From contig MGPV01000023.1 of NCBI GenBank assembly GCA_001797615.1, positions 1-42,852 on the forward strand: a DNA stretch of 42,852 bases. Reading direction: 5' to 3'. Below, in pieces: positions 34,532-41,485 of the stretch. Source of the stretch: Deltaproteobacteria bacterium GWC2_65_14. GTDB lineage: Bacteria; Desulfobacterota; Deferrimicrobia; Deferrimicrobiales; Deferrimicrobiaceae. The notes beneath the pieces were generated by a model. It saw only the letters and a program-made list of their open reading frames with translations. It ran no database searches and was not told where the DNA came from. The position numbers and the translations under genes are program-made. Positions within the stretch are counted from its first letter, which is position 1, and the number at the start of each line of letters is the position of its first letter.

Positions 34532-35410
34532 TCAGGCGTCGAGGCCGGGAGGAAGACCCCCCACGACCCCCCCCTCGTTCATCGACCCGGTGCGGTACCC
34601 CTTCAGGTCGACGGAAACGTAGAGGAAGCCCTGCTCGCGGAACCCCCGGTGGATCGCTTCCGAAACCTCCGGCTCGAACAGGCGGGGGATCTCCTCCGGC
34701 CCGACCTCGATCCGGGCGACCGGGTCATGAACGCGGACGCGGAACTGCCGGAAGCCGAACCGCCGGAGGATCTCCTCGCAAGCCTCCACCCGCCGGAGTT
34801 TCTCCCCGTCGATCGTCGTCCCGTAGGGGAACCGGGAGGAGAGGCAGGCGAAGGCCCCCTTCTCGGCGGTCGGAAGCCCGAACCGGCGGCTCAGCGCCCG
34901 GATCTCCTCCTTCGAGATCCCGCACTCGAGGAGCGGGCTGTGGACTCCCAGCTCCCTCGCGGCCCGCCGTCCGGGCCGGAAGTCGTTCGCGTCGTCGGCG
35001 TTGGTCCCGTCCAGGACCCGCGAGAAGCCGGACTCCGCCGCGATCCCCGAAAGGATGTGGAACAGCTCCTTCTTGCAATAGTAGCAGCGGTCCGGGGGAT
35101 TTTCGGAGAAGCCGGGGATCTCCAGCTCATTCGATTCCACGAGCCGGTGGGGGACGCTCCATCCTTCCGCGATCCGTTCCGCCTCCTCGCGCTCCGACGC
35201 CGGGTAGGTGGGCGAGGTGGCGGTGACCGCGAGGACCTTCCCGGGGATCGCCTGCAGCGCCGCATAGAGGAGGAAGGTGCTGTCCACGCCGCCGCTGTAG
35301 GCGATCACCGCGGATCCCGTCTCCCGCAGGGAGGCCAGGAGCGCCTCCCATTTTTCCAGGAGCGCGGGCGGGAGCGGGGCCAGCCCCCCGGGTTCAGCCG
35401 AGGATCGCAT
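34532..35410 (-). CDS. larE: LarE-type ATP-dependent sacrificial sulfur transferase
   Basis: A 292-residue PP-loop enzyme. The ATP site is SGGVDS (39-44). Cysteines C109 and C112 (RCYYCKK) and C189 (AFACLSSRFPYGT) match the three-cysteine LarE type that can hold an [4Fe-4S] cluster; single-cysteine LarE instead sacrifices its own sulfur. LarE thiolates the pyridinium dicarboxylate precursor of the nickel-pincer nucleotide of lactate racemase. larA, larB and larC are not here, so the function could be another sulfur transfer. It overlaps the end of the upstream PP-loop gene by 17 bp and is the last gene of the minus-strand set. Confidence 0.88.
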   Translation of the reverse strand: MRSSAEPGGLAPLPPALLEKWEALLASLRETGSAVIAYSGGVDSTFLLYAALQAIPGKVLAVTATSPTYPASEREEAERIAEGWSVPHRLVESNELEIPGFSENPPDRCYYCKKELFHILSGIAAESGFSRVLDGTNADDANDFRPGRRAARELGVHSPLLECGISKEEIRALSRRFGLPTAEKGAFACLSSRFPYGTTIDGEKLRRVEACEEILRRFGFRQFRVRVHDPVARIEVGPEEIPRLFEPEVSEAIHRGFREQGFLYVSVDLKGYRTGSMNEGGVVGGLPPGLDA

Positions 35411-36443
35411 TCCCGACCTCCGCGAAATCGACGTCGCCGGAAAGGGAGATCCGCCGTTCCCCCGCGGGGGACACTTCCCGGACCGGGAAGGGTGGCGCCG
35501 TTCCCGGCTTGCTGTAGCGGGTGAAGACCTTCCGGAGAAGGTCCGACGGGAGGGATCCGTTCCCTCCCTGGACGCAGACCGAGGGGCCGGAAAACCCGTC
35601 GGCCACGTAGACGGCGTGCCTGCCCCGGCAGAGCCCCTCCAGCCGCCGGTTTTCCGCCTCGTTCCGCGCCACGATCACCTTGCGGCCGTCCGGCATCCGG
35701 AAGTGCCTTCCCACCTTGAGCAGGGAGAGCTCCACCATGTCCGGCTCCGCGACATGGTCGAGGAGGTCCCGCACCTTCCGGGAGAAGGAGCGGTCGGTCA
35801 GCAGGCATCCTCCGGCGGGGCAGGGGGTGTCGGGAAGGCTCCAGTCCGCGGCGAGGCGGAGCTGCTCCCGGCGGGAGCGCCCCGCGATGTCGAGCAGCCT
35901 TTCCCGGTCGACCCATCCCTCCCGCTCGGGGATCGTGGGCTCGAAGTGCTTGGCCGAGAGGGGTCGGAGCACCAGCCCCCGGCATCCGCTCTGCTTCTCG
36001 ATGATCCGGATCGCGTCCTCGCGCTGGGACATCGGCCGCTGTCCCACGACCTCCCCGGTGACCAGGAAGGAGGCCCCGATCTCCTCCATGTACTCGCGGG
36101 CCTTCTTCATCGTGAAGACCCTGCAGTCGATGCACGGGTTCATCCCGGCACCCCGGCCGTGGCGGGGAGAGCGGATGATCCCGACATATTCGTTCCCCTT
36201 GGAGACGGTCCGGATCGGGATCCCCATTTCCCCCGCGACGACCTGCGCCTGGGACCGGCATCCGACTCCCTCCTCGCGGCCGACCGGGCCGCTCCTCGTG
36301 CAGGTGCAGAAGGGGGAGGTGAAGTGGATCGCGTGCAACTCGATCCCCTGGTCGAGCATCATTTTCGCGGCCAGCGTGCTGTCCAGTCCCCCCGACAGGA
36401 GGATCACCGCACGCTTCCGTCCGGCGTTCGCCGCTTCCCTCAT
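35394..36443 (-). CDS. PP-loop tRNA-thiolase-like protein with NFACT-R (DUF814) domain
   Basis: 349 residues. The N-terminal PP-loop domain (10-220) holds SGGLDS (17-22), a cysteine pair C104/C107 (PCIDCRVF) and C208/C213 (PCPAGGCLLTD), resembling MnmA/ThiI-type tRNA thiolases. The C-terminal region (about 240-345) matches NFACT-R/DUF814 (VGRHFRMPDGRKVIVARNE). Such proteins are often annotated as tRNA 2-thiouridine transferase relatives; the exact nucleotide is unknown. ATG at 36443 overlaps the moeB-like stop as ATGA, indicating tight co-expression; the long open frame further upstream is a shadow. Confidence 0.85.
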   Translation of the reverse strand: MREAANAGRKRAVILLSGGLDSTLAAKMMLDQGIELHAIHFTSPFCTCTRSGPVGREEGVGCRSQAQVVAGEMGIPIRTVSKGNEYVGIIRSPRHGRGAGMNPCIDCRVFTMKKAREYMEEIGASFLVTGEVVGQRPMSQREDAIRIIEKQSGCRGLVLRPLSAKHFEPTIPEREGWVDRERLLDIAGRSRREQLRLAADWSLPDTPCPAGGCLLTDRSFSRKVRDLLDHVAEPDMVELSLLKVGRHFRMPDGRKVIVARNEAENRRLEGLCRGRHAVYVADGFSGPSVCVQGGNGSLPSDLLRKVFTRYSKPGTAPPFPVREVSPAGERRISLSGDVDFAEVGNAILG

Positions 36444-37252
36444 CCTGCGCAGCTCCGTTCCAGATCGTATTCCTCCCCCCTCAGGGGAATCCGGATCCGG
36501 GGGGCCTCCCCGCAGGCGGGGCATTCCGGGCTCCGGGAAAAGGGGAGCACCGACGCCGCCCCGGTGAGCGTGTCCAGGGAGAGGAGCCGCCCCGCCAGCG
36601 TGTCGCCCGCGCCGGTGATCAGCTTGACCGCCTCGACCGCCTGGAGCGATCCGAACACCCCGGCGGCGGCCCCCAGGATCCCCGCCTCGGAGCAGGTGGG
36701 GGCGTCCTTCCGGGGGGGGATCTCCGGGATCAGGCAGCGCAGGCAGGGTCCCCTGCCCGGCACCACGGTCGTGATCTGACCCCCGAACCGGAGGACGCCC
36801 GCGTGCACGAGCGGAACCCCGGAGAGGACGGCGGCGTCGCTGCACAGGTATTTCGTGGGGAAGTTGTCGCTCCCGTCGATGACGACGTCGTACCGGCGGA
36901 ACATCGCCACGGCGTTCTTCGCCGTGAGCGCCTCCCCGTGCTCCTCCACCGTCAGGTCCGACCGGACCGCCCGGAGGGTCGCCCCCGCGGATTCCACCTT
37001 CTTTTTCCCGATCGAGTCCTCCCCGTGGATCACCTGGCGATTGAGGTTCGACAGGTCGACCCGGTCGCCGTCGAGGATCCCGATCCTCCCGACGCCGGCC
37101 GCGGCGAGGTAGAGAAGCGCGGGGGATCCCAGCCCCCCCGCTCCCACGACCAGCACCGAGGAGGAGGCAAGCTTCTCCTGCCCCCCGGGGCCGATCTCCC
37201 GGATCAGGATGTTCCTGCTGTACCGCAGGATCTCTTGGTCGGACCGTCCCAT
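36440..37252 (-). CDS. moeB: MoeB/ThiF-type sulfur-carrier adenylyltransferase
   Basis: A 270-residue E1-like enzyme that adenylates the C-terminal glycine of a small sulfur carrier (MoaD/ThiS-type). Motifs are RYSRNILIREIGPGGQEKL (10-28), GAGGLG (37-42), the DGSDN loop (126-130), the active-site cysteine C187 in CSEAGILG, and zinc ligands C170/C173 (CLRC) and C244/C247 (CPAC). No rhodanese domain is fused. No carrier gene is adjacent. Heading the operon with the PP-loop thiolase and larE, it may supply activated sulfur. A TATAAT box ends 6 nt before the ATG, so the mRNA may be leaderless. Confidence 0.93.
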   Translation of the reverse strand: MGRSDQEILRYSRNILIREIGPGGQEKLASSSVLVVGAGGLGSPALLYLAAAGVGRIGILDGDRVDLSNLNRQVIHGEDSIGKKKVESAGATLRAVRSDLTVEEHGEALTAKNAVAMFRRYDVVIDGSDNFPTKYLCSDAAVLSGVPLVHAGVLRFGGQITTVVPGRGPCLRCLIPEIPPRKDAPTCSEAGILGAAAGVFGSLQAVEAVKLITGAGDTLAGRLLSLDTLTGAASVLPFSRSPECPACGEAPRIRIPLRGEEYDLERSCAG

Positions 37253-37258
37253 CCGGGT

Positions 37259-37264
37259 ATTATA
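37259..37264 (-). promoter_or_regulatory. TATAAT -10 box directly before moeB
   Basis: On the minus strand a perfect TATAAT (37264-37259) lies 6 nt upstream of the ATG (37252), so transcription would begin at or near the start codon. No -35 match is seen 16-18 bp upstream and no extended TGn. The 72-bp divergent gap (37253-37324) contains nothing else clear apart from the AGGGAGGGA site of the plus-strand gene. Confidence 0.45.
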
Positions 37265-37324
37265 CCGTAAGCACGGGGGGATCCCGGGAATCCGGGGCGA
37301 CATGTCCCCGCGAAGGGAGGGAAT

Positions 37325-38470
37325 GTGCCGATCGACGTGGGGCCGATCCGGGCGGCCGAGTTTCCCGTCACGGAGCGGTATATCTACCTGAACCACGCGG
37401 GGGTCTCGCCGATCCCCGCGGCCGCGGCCGCGGCGGGGAGCCTCCTCCTTTCCCGGGTCCGCGACGAGGGGGCCTCCCGCCCCCGGAAATGGCTGGAGGA
37501 ATCGGAGGCGGCGCGGGGGAGGTTCGCCGCGCTGATCGGGGCGTCGCCGGACGAGGTCGCCTTCATCAAGAACACCTCGGAAGGGCTCTCCTTCATCGCG
37601 GCCGGCTTTCCCTGGAAGGAGGGGGACAACCTGGTCACCGCCGACGTGGAGTTTCCCTCGAACATCTACCCCTGGCTCCGGCTGGAGGCGCACGGCGTGG
37701 AGGTTAGGCTGGTGAAGGCCCGGGAGGGGCGCGTGCCGAAGGAGGATCTCTTCGCCGCCTGCGACGGGAAGACCCGCCTGATCGCGCTCTCCTCCGTGGA
37801 GTTCGCCAACGGATATCGGAACGACCTGGCGACGATCGGCGAGTTCTGCCGGAAGCAGGGGATCTTCTTCTGCGTGGACGCCATCCAGAGCCTGGGAGTG
37901 CTCCCGATGGACGTGAAGGCCTGCGGAATCGACGCGCTGGCGGCGGACGGGCACAAGTGGCTCCTCTCCCCGGAGGGGATCGGGGGGTTCTACCTCTCCC
38001 GGGAGGTTCTGGAGATGGTGGAGCCGGTCGTGCTGGGATGGCATTCGGTCTGCAACCGCTTCGATTTCGAGCGGTACGATTTCCGTCTCTCCCCGGACGC
38101 CCGGCGGTTCGAGCCCGGGAGCTTCAACGCGGTGGGGATCGCCGCCTTCGACGCCTCTCTCGAGCTTCTGCTCGGGGTGGGGGTGGAGCGGATCTGGGAG
38201 CGGGTTCGGCGGCTGACCGAGGGGGTCCTCGAGTCGGCGGAACGGGAGGGGTACGAGATCGTGAGCCCGAGGAACCCGGAGGAGCGTTCCGGGATCGTCA
38301 CTTTTCGTGTCCCCGGCGTCGACCCCCAGGCGCTGTGGAAATCGCTTCTTGAGCGCAACGTCGTCTGTTCCCCCCGGTCCGGCGGGATCCGGGTCTCCCC
38401 CCACTTCTACAACACTCCGGGGGAGATCGACAGGTTTTTCGAGATCCTCGCGGAGGAAAGAAAACGGTAA
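37325..38470 (+). CDS. Class V aminotransferase-fold PLP enzyme
   Basis: A 381-residue PLP enzyme of fold type I, class V. It shows LNHAGVSPIP near the N-terminus, the PLP-contacting VDAIQSLGVLPMD (D185) and the Schiff-base lysine K211 in ADGHKWLLSPEGIG. The C-terminal RSGGIRVSPHFYNTPGEID is typical of the isopenicillin-N-epimerase/Csd-like branch rather than the SGSAC loop of IscS-type cysteine desulfurases, so desulfurase activity is uncertain. Start is GTG at 37325 after AGGGAGGGA; the ATG 2 nt earlier is out of frame. It is divergent from the moeB-larE sulfur operon. Confidence 0.85.
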   Translation: MPIDVGPIRAAEFPVTERYIYLNHAGVSPIPAAAAAAGSLLLSRVRDEGASRPRKWLEESEAARGRFAALIGASPDEVAFIKNTSEGLSFIAAGFPWKEGDNLVTADVEFPSNIYPWLRLEAHGVEVRLVKAREGRVPKEDLFAACDGKTRLIALSSVEFANGYRNDLATIGEFCRKQGIFFCVDAIQSLGVLPMDVKACGIDALAADGHKWLLSPEGIGGFYLSREVLEMVEPVVLGWHSVCNRFDFERYDFRLSPDARRFEPGSFNAVGIAAFDASLELLLGVGVERIWERVRRLTEGVLESAEREGYEIVSPRNPEERSGIVTFRVPGVDPQALWKSLLERNVVCSPRSGGIRVSPHFYNTPGEIDRFFEILAEERKR

Positions 38471-38525
38471 AGATCCCCCGGAGAACGGCCGAATAAAACC
38501 CTAAAGCCTTCCCGGGGGGTTCGTT

Positions 38526-39587
38526 GTGGGGAACGGAAGAAAATCGAAGATCCTGATCGTCGACGACGAGGCGGGGGTCGTCGATGTCATGGGAGCGATC
38601 CTCGAGCACCAGGGGTTTTCCGCCGAATCGGCCTCCGACGGGGTGGAGGGGCTGGAAAAAGCGAGGAAACTATCCCCGGATCTCGTCCTCCTGGACATCT
38701 CCATGCCCCGGATGGACGGGTTCGAGACCTGCAGGCTTCTCAAGAGCGATTCCGCCACCATGGGGATCCCCGTGGTGATGTTCACCTCGCAGGCGGACCG
38801 GGAGTCGCGGATCACCGCCCTGCAGGCCGGTGCGAACGACTTTCTCTCGAAGCCGGTGGACGGCACGGAGCTGATCGTCCGGGTGAACAACCTCCTCAAG
38901 GTCAAGAAGTACCAGGACTTCCTCGAGTCGCACAGCAGGATCCTCGAGCTGCAGGTGGAGGACCGGACCCGCCAGCTTCGGGAGTCGCTGCTCGACACCG
39001 TCCAGCGTCTGACGCTGGCCGCCGAGTACCGTGACGAGGACACCTACGTCCACATCAAGCGGATCAGCTACTACACGTCGGTGATCGTGAAGGATCTGGA
39101 GATCTCGCAGCAGGAGGCCGACGTCATGTTCTACGCCTCCCCGATGCACGACATCGGGAAGGTGGGGATCTTCGATTCGATCCTGCTGAAGCCGGGTCCC
39201 CTCACGCCGCAGGAGTTCGAGACGATGAAGACCCACACCACGATCGGGGGTCGGATCCTGCGGGGGTCGGAGAGCCCGTACCTGAAGTCGGCCGAGAAGT
39301 TCGCCCTCTACCACCACGAGCGGTGGGACGGGAAGGGGTACCCGCAGGGGCTGAAAGGGGAGGAGATCCCGATCGAGGGGAGGATCCTGAACATCATCGA
39401 CCAGTACGACGCGTTGCGGAGCCGGCGCCCCTACAAGCCTCCCTTCGATCATCAGACCGCCGTGAAGATTCTCACCGAGGGGGACGGCCGGACGACCCCC
39501 GACCACTTCGACCCTCGGATCCTCCGGATCTTCCGGGAGAGCGCGGAAACCTTCCGGGAGATCTTCGAGACCCACCAGGAACTGTAA
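38526..39587 (+). CDS. Response regulator with HD-GYP output (c-di-GMP phosphodiesterase type)
   Basis: 353 residues. An N-terminal receiver domain (1-125) has D13/D14, phospho-acceptor D57 (LVLLDISMP) and K109. A helical linker (125-160) leads into an HD-GYP domain (160-350), with H208/D209 (MHDIGKVG), [11 protein letters not shown] and GYP at 271-273. RpfG-type proteins hydrolyse cyclic-di-GMP when phosphorylated. No histidine kinase is adjacent, so its partner is elsewhere. Start is GTG at 38526. Lowering cyclic-di-GMP would turn down PgaC/PgaD-type PNAG synthesis, a possible functional link within this window (inference). Confidence 0.93.
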   Translation: MGNGRKSKILIVDDEAGVVDVMGAILEHQGFSAESASDGVEGLEKARKLSPDLVLLDISMPRMDGFETCRLLKSDSATMGIPVVMFTSQADRESRITALQAGANDFLSKPVDGTELIVRVNNLLKVKKYQDFLESHSRILELQVEDRTRQLRESLLDTVQRLTLAAEYRDEDTYVHIKRISYYTSVIVKDLEISQQEADVMFYASPMHDIGKVGIFDSILLKPGPLTPQEFETMKTHTTIGGRILRGSESPYLKSAEKFALYHHERWDGKGYPQGLKGEEIPIEGRILNIIDQYDALRSRRPYKPPFDHQTAVKILTEGDGRTTPDHFDPRILRIFRESAETFREIFETHQEL

Positions 39588-39599
39588 CGCACCCGGGGG

Positions 39600-40400
39600 T
39601 CAGTGCCGGGAGAGCCCCTCCTCCCGCGCGAGGAGCGCGGCTCCCAGCGCCCCCGTCAACTGCGGCTCTTCGGGGACCAGGAGGGGGAGCCCGAACCTCT
39701 CCTCCAACGCCCTGCGCGCCCCCGGGTTCTTCGCGACCCCGCCCGTCATGACCGCGGGGGGGGCCATCCCGACCCGCTCGGCGAGCGCGGCGATCCGGTC
39801 CGCCACGGCGTTGTGGATCCCCCGCGCGATGTCCTCTGGGGAGGCGCCGGAGGCGATGAGCGAGATCACCTCCGACTCCGCGAACACGGTGCACATCGAA
39901 CTCACGGTCAGCGCCTTCGCGGAGAGGAGCGACCGGGGGCCCAGCTCCTCGAGGTCCATCTCCAGCGTCCGCGCCATCACCTCCAGGAATCTCCCGGTGC
40001 CGGCCGCGCACTTGTCGTTCATCGCGAAGTCGGCCACCTTCCCCTCGTGGGAAAGCCGGATCACCTTGCTGTCCTGGCCGCCGATGTCGAGGACCGTCCG
40101 CACCTCCGGAAAAAGGTGCCGGGCTCCCCGCGCGTGGCAGGTGATCTCGGTGACCCTCCGGTCTGCGGTGGACACCATCTCCCTTCCGTATCCCGTGGAG
40201 ATCGTGTAGGCGACGCAGGAGGCGCCGGCTCCCGCGATCGAAAGAGCCCGGGAGAGCGCCTCCTCGCAGGCTTTCCGGGTGGAGGCGCCGGTGGCGACGA
40301 TGGCGGACCCGGCCTCCGCACCTTCCGCGTCCAGGAGGACCGCCTCGGTGGAGAGGGAGCCGATGTCGATTCCGGCGAAGAGGGTCCGGTGCCGGGTCAT
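39600..40400 (-). CDS. BcrA/HgdC-type ATPase, 2-hydroxyacyl-CoA dehydratase activator
   Basis: A 266-residue ASKHA-fold ATPase of the BadF/BadG/BcrA/HgdC family. Motifs are GIDIGSLSTEAVLLD (phosphate 1), VLDIGGQDSKVI (phosphate 2), the cluster-binding cysteines in NDKCAAGTGRFLE and SSMCTVFAESE, and MTGGVAKNPG (adenosine). The dimer bridges one [4Fe-4S] cluster and injects low-potential electrons into 2-hydroxyacyl-CoA dehydratases or benzoyl-CoA reductases. No dehydratase subunits are in the window. Its ATG overlaps the DUF362 stop (40397-40400). Size matches single-subunit HgdC-like activators. Confidence 0.93.
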   Translation of the reverse strand: MTRHRTLFAGIDIGSLSTEAVLLDAEGAEAGSAIVATGASTRKACEEALSRALSIAGAGASCVAYTISTGYGREMVSTADRRVTEITCHARGARHLFPEVRTVLDIGGQDSKVIRLSHEGKVADFAMNDKCAAGTGRFLEVMARTLEMDLEELGPRSLLSAKALTVSSMCTVFAESEVISLIASGASPEDIARGIHNAVADRIAALAERVGMAPPAVMTGGVAKNPGARRALEERFGLPLLVPEEPQLTGALGAALLAREEGLSRH

Positions 40401-41464
40401 ACCGTCTCCAGCCGGTAGCGTCTCGTCCCGAGCCCGATCTCCTCGCCGTGGGAGAGCTGGACCGTCCAGTCGATCTGCGGGTGGGTCTCGCGGAAGGGGT
40501 CCCTCCCGGCCGCCCGGATCACCAGGTCCGCGCAGGCCTGGTCCAGCGCCACCGGGTCGGCCGATGCCAGGATCCCCACGTCCGGCGCGATCGGCCGGTC
40601 GTTGTTCCCGTAGCAGTCGCAGTAGGGGGAGAGCTGCTGGACGAAGGTCAGGAACAGGCTCGACTCCCGCTTCCCCCGCAGGGCGCCCAGCGCATGCTCC
40701 GCCATCTTCCTCTGGACGATCGGGGCCGCCTCGTTCCAGTCGATCGTCACCGCCCCCTCGGGACAGACCACGATGCAGTCCGCGCACCCGATGCAAACGC
40801 CGGGGTCGATGAAGGCCTTTTCCGGGACCGTCGAGATCGCCCCGGCGGGGCAGTGGAGGACGCAGGTCCCGCAACCGGTGCAGCCCCCGGGGTCGACCGA
40901 CGGCGAGACCGTCGAGTGCTGGGCCAGCTTTCCCGACCTCGCGGCGCATCCCATCCCCAGGTTCTTGATCGTTCCGCCGAACCCGGCGAGTTCGTGCCCC
41001 TTGAAGTGGGTGACCGCGACCAGCGCGTCCGCGTGGACGATCTCCGCCCCGATCGCCACCTCCCGGTAGAGGCTCCCGTCCACCGGCACCATGACGCGGC
41101 TTTCCCCGCGGAGACCGTCCGCGAGGATCACGGGGGCGTTGACGACGGAGAAGGCGAAGCCGTTCGCGACGGCCGTGCGGAAATGGTCGACCGCGTTGCT
41201 GCGCCCCCCCACGTAAAGGGTGTTCGTGTCGGTCAGGAACGGCCTCCCCCCGGCGGCGGCGATCTCCTCGACGACCCGCCGGACGAAGACGGGCCGGACG
41301 AAGGAGGTGTTCCCCCGTTCCCCGAAGTGGAGCTTGACCGCGGTCAGGGCCCCCGGCCGGATCCGGGAGGAGAGCCCCGCGGCGCGGAGCAGCCCCCCCG
41401 TCTTGTCGAGGAGGCTTTTCCCCGGCCCGGAGGAGAGGTCGGTGAACCAGACTGTCGACTGCAT
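40397..41464 (-). CDS. DUF362 protein with two [4Fe-4S] ferredoxin motifs
   Basis: A 355-residue DUF362-family protein. The DUF362 region (about 35-190) carries LTAVKLHFGERGNTSFVRP and VTHFKGHELAGFGGTIKNLG. Two ferredoxin motifs follow, CTGCGTCVLHCP and CIGCADCIVVCP, then a C-terminal part (CDCYGNNDRPIAPDVGIL). Function is unknown, but as a small FeS protein coupled to an activase by ATGA it is a good candidate electron donor to it. The insertion sequence begins 21 bp upstream of its ATG, so the native promoter or upstream gene has been displaced. Confidence 0.88.
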   Translation of the reverse strand: MQSTVWFTDLSSGPGKSLLDKTGGLLRAAGLSSRIRPGALTAVKLHFGERGNTSFVRPVFVRRVVEEIAAAGGRPFLTDTNTLYVGGRSNAVDHFRTAVANGFAFSVVNAPVILADGLRGESRVMVPVDGSLYREVAIGAEIVHADALVAVTHFKGHELAGFGGTIKNLGMGCAARSGKLAQHSTVSPSVDPGGCTGCGTCVLHCPAGAISTVPEKAFIDPGVCIGCADCIVVCPEGAVTIDWNEAAPIVQRKMAEHALGALRGKRESSLFLTFVQQLSPYCDCYGNNDRPIAPDVGILASADPVALDQACADLVIRAAGRDPFRETHPQIDWTVQLSHGEEIGLGTRRYRLETV

Positions 41465-41485
41465 GCGAAACCCCCGCGAATGTTA

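Noticed and set aside
37325-38470. Calling the class V PLP enzyme an IscS/SufS cysteine desulfurase because it faces sulfur-transfer genes.
   Set aside because: The C-terminal loop is RSGGIRVSPHFYNT, without the SGSAC catalytic-cysteine loop, so the activity cannot be claimed.
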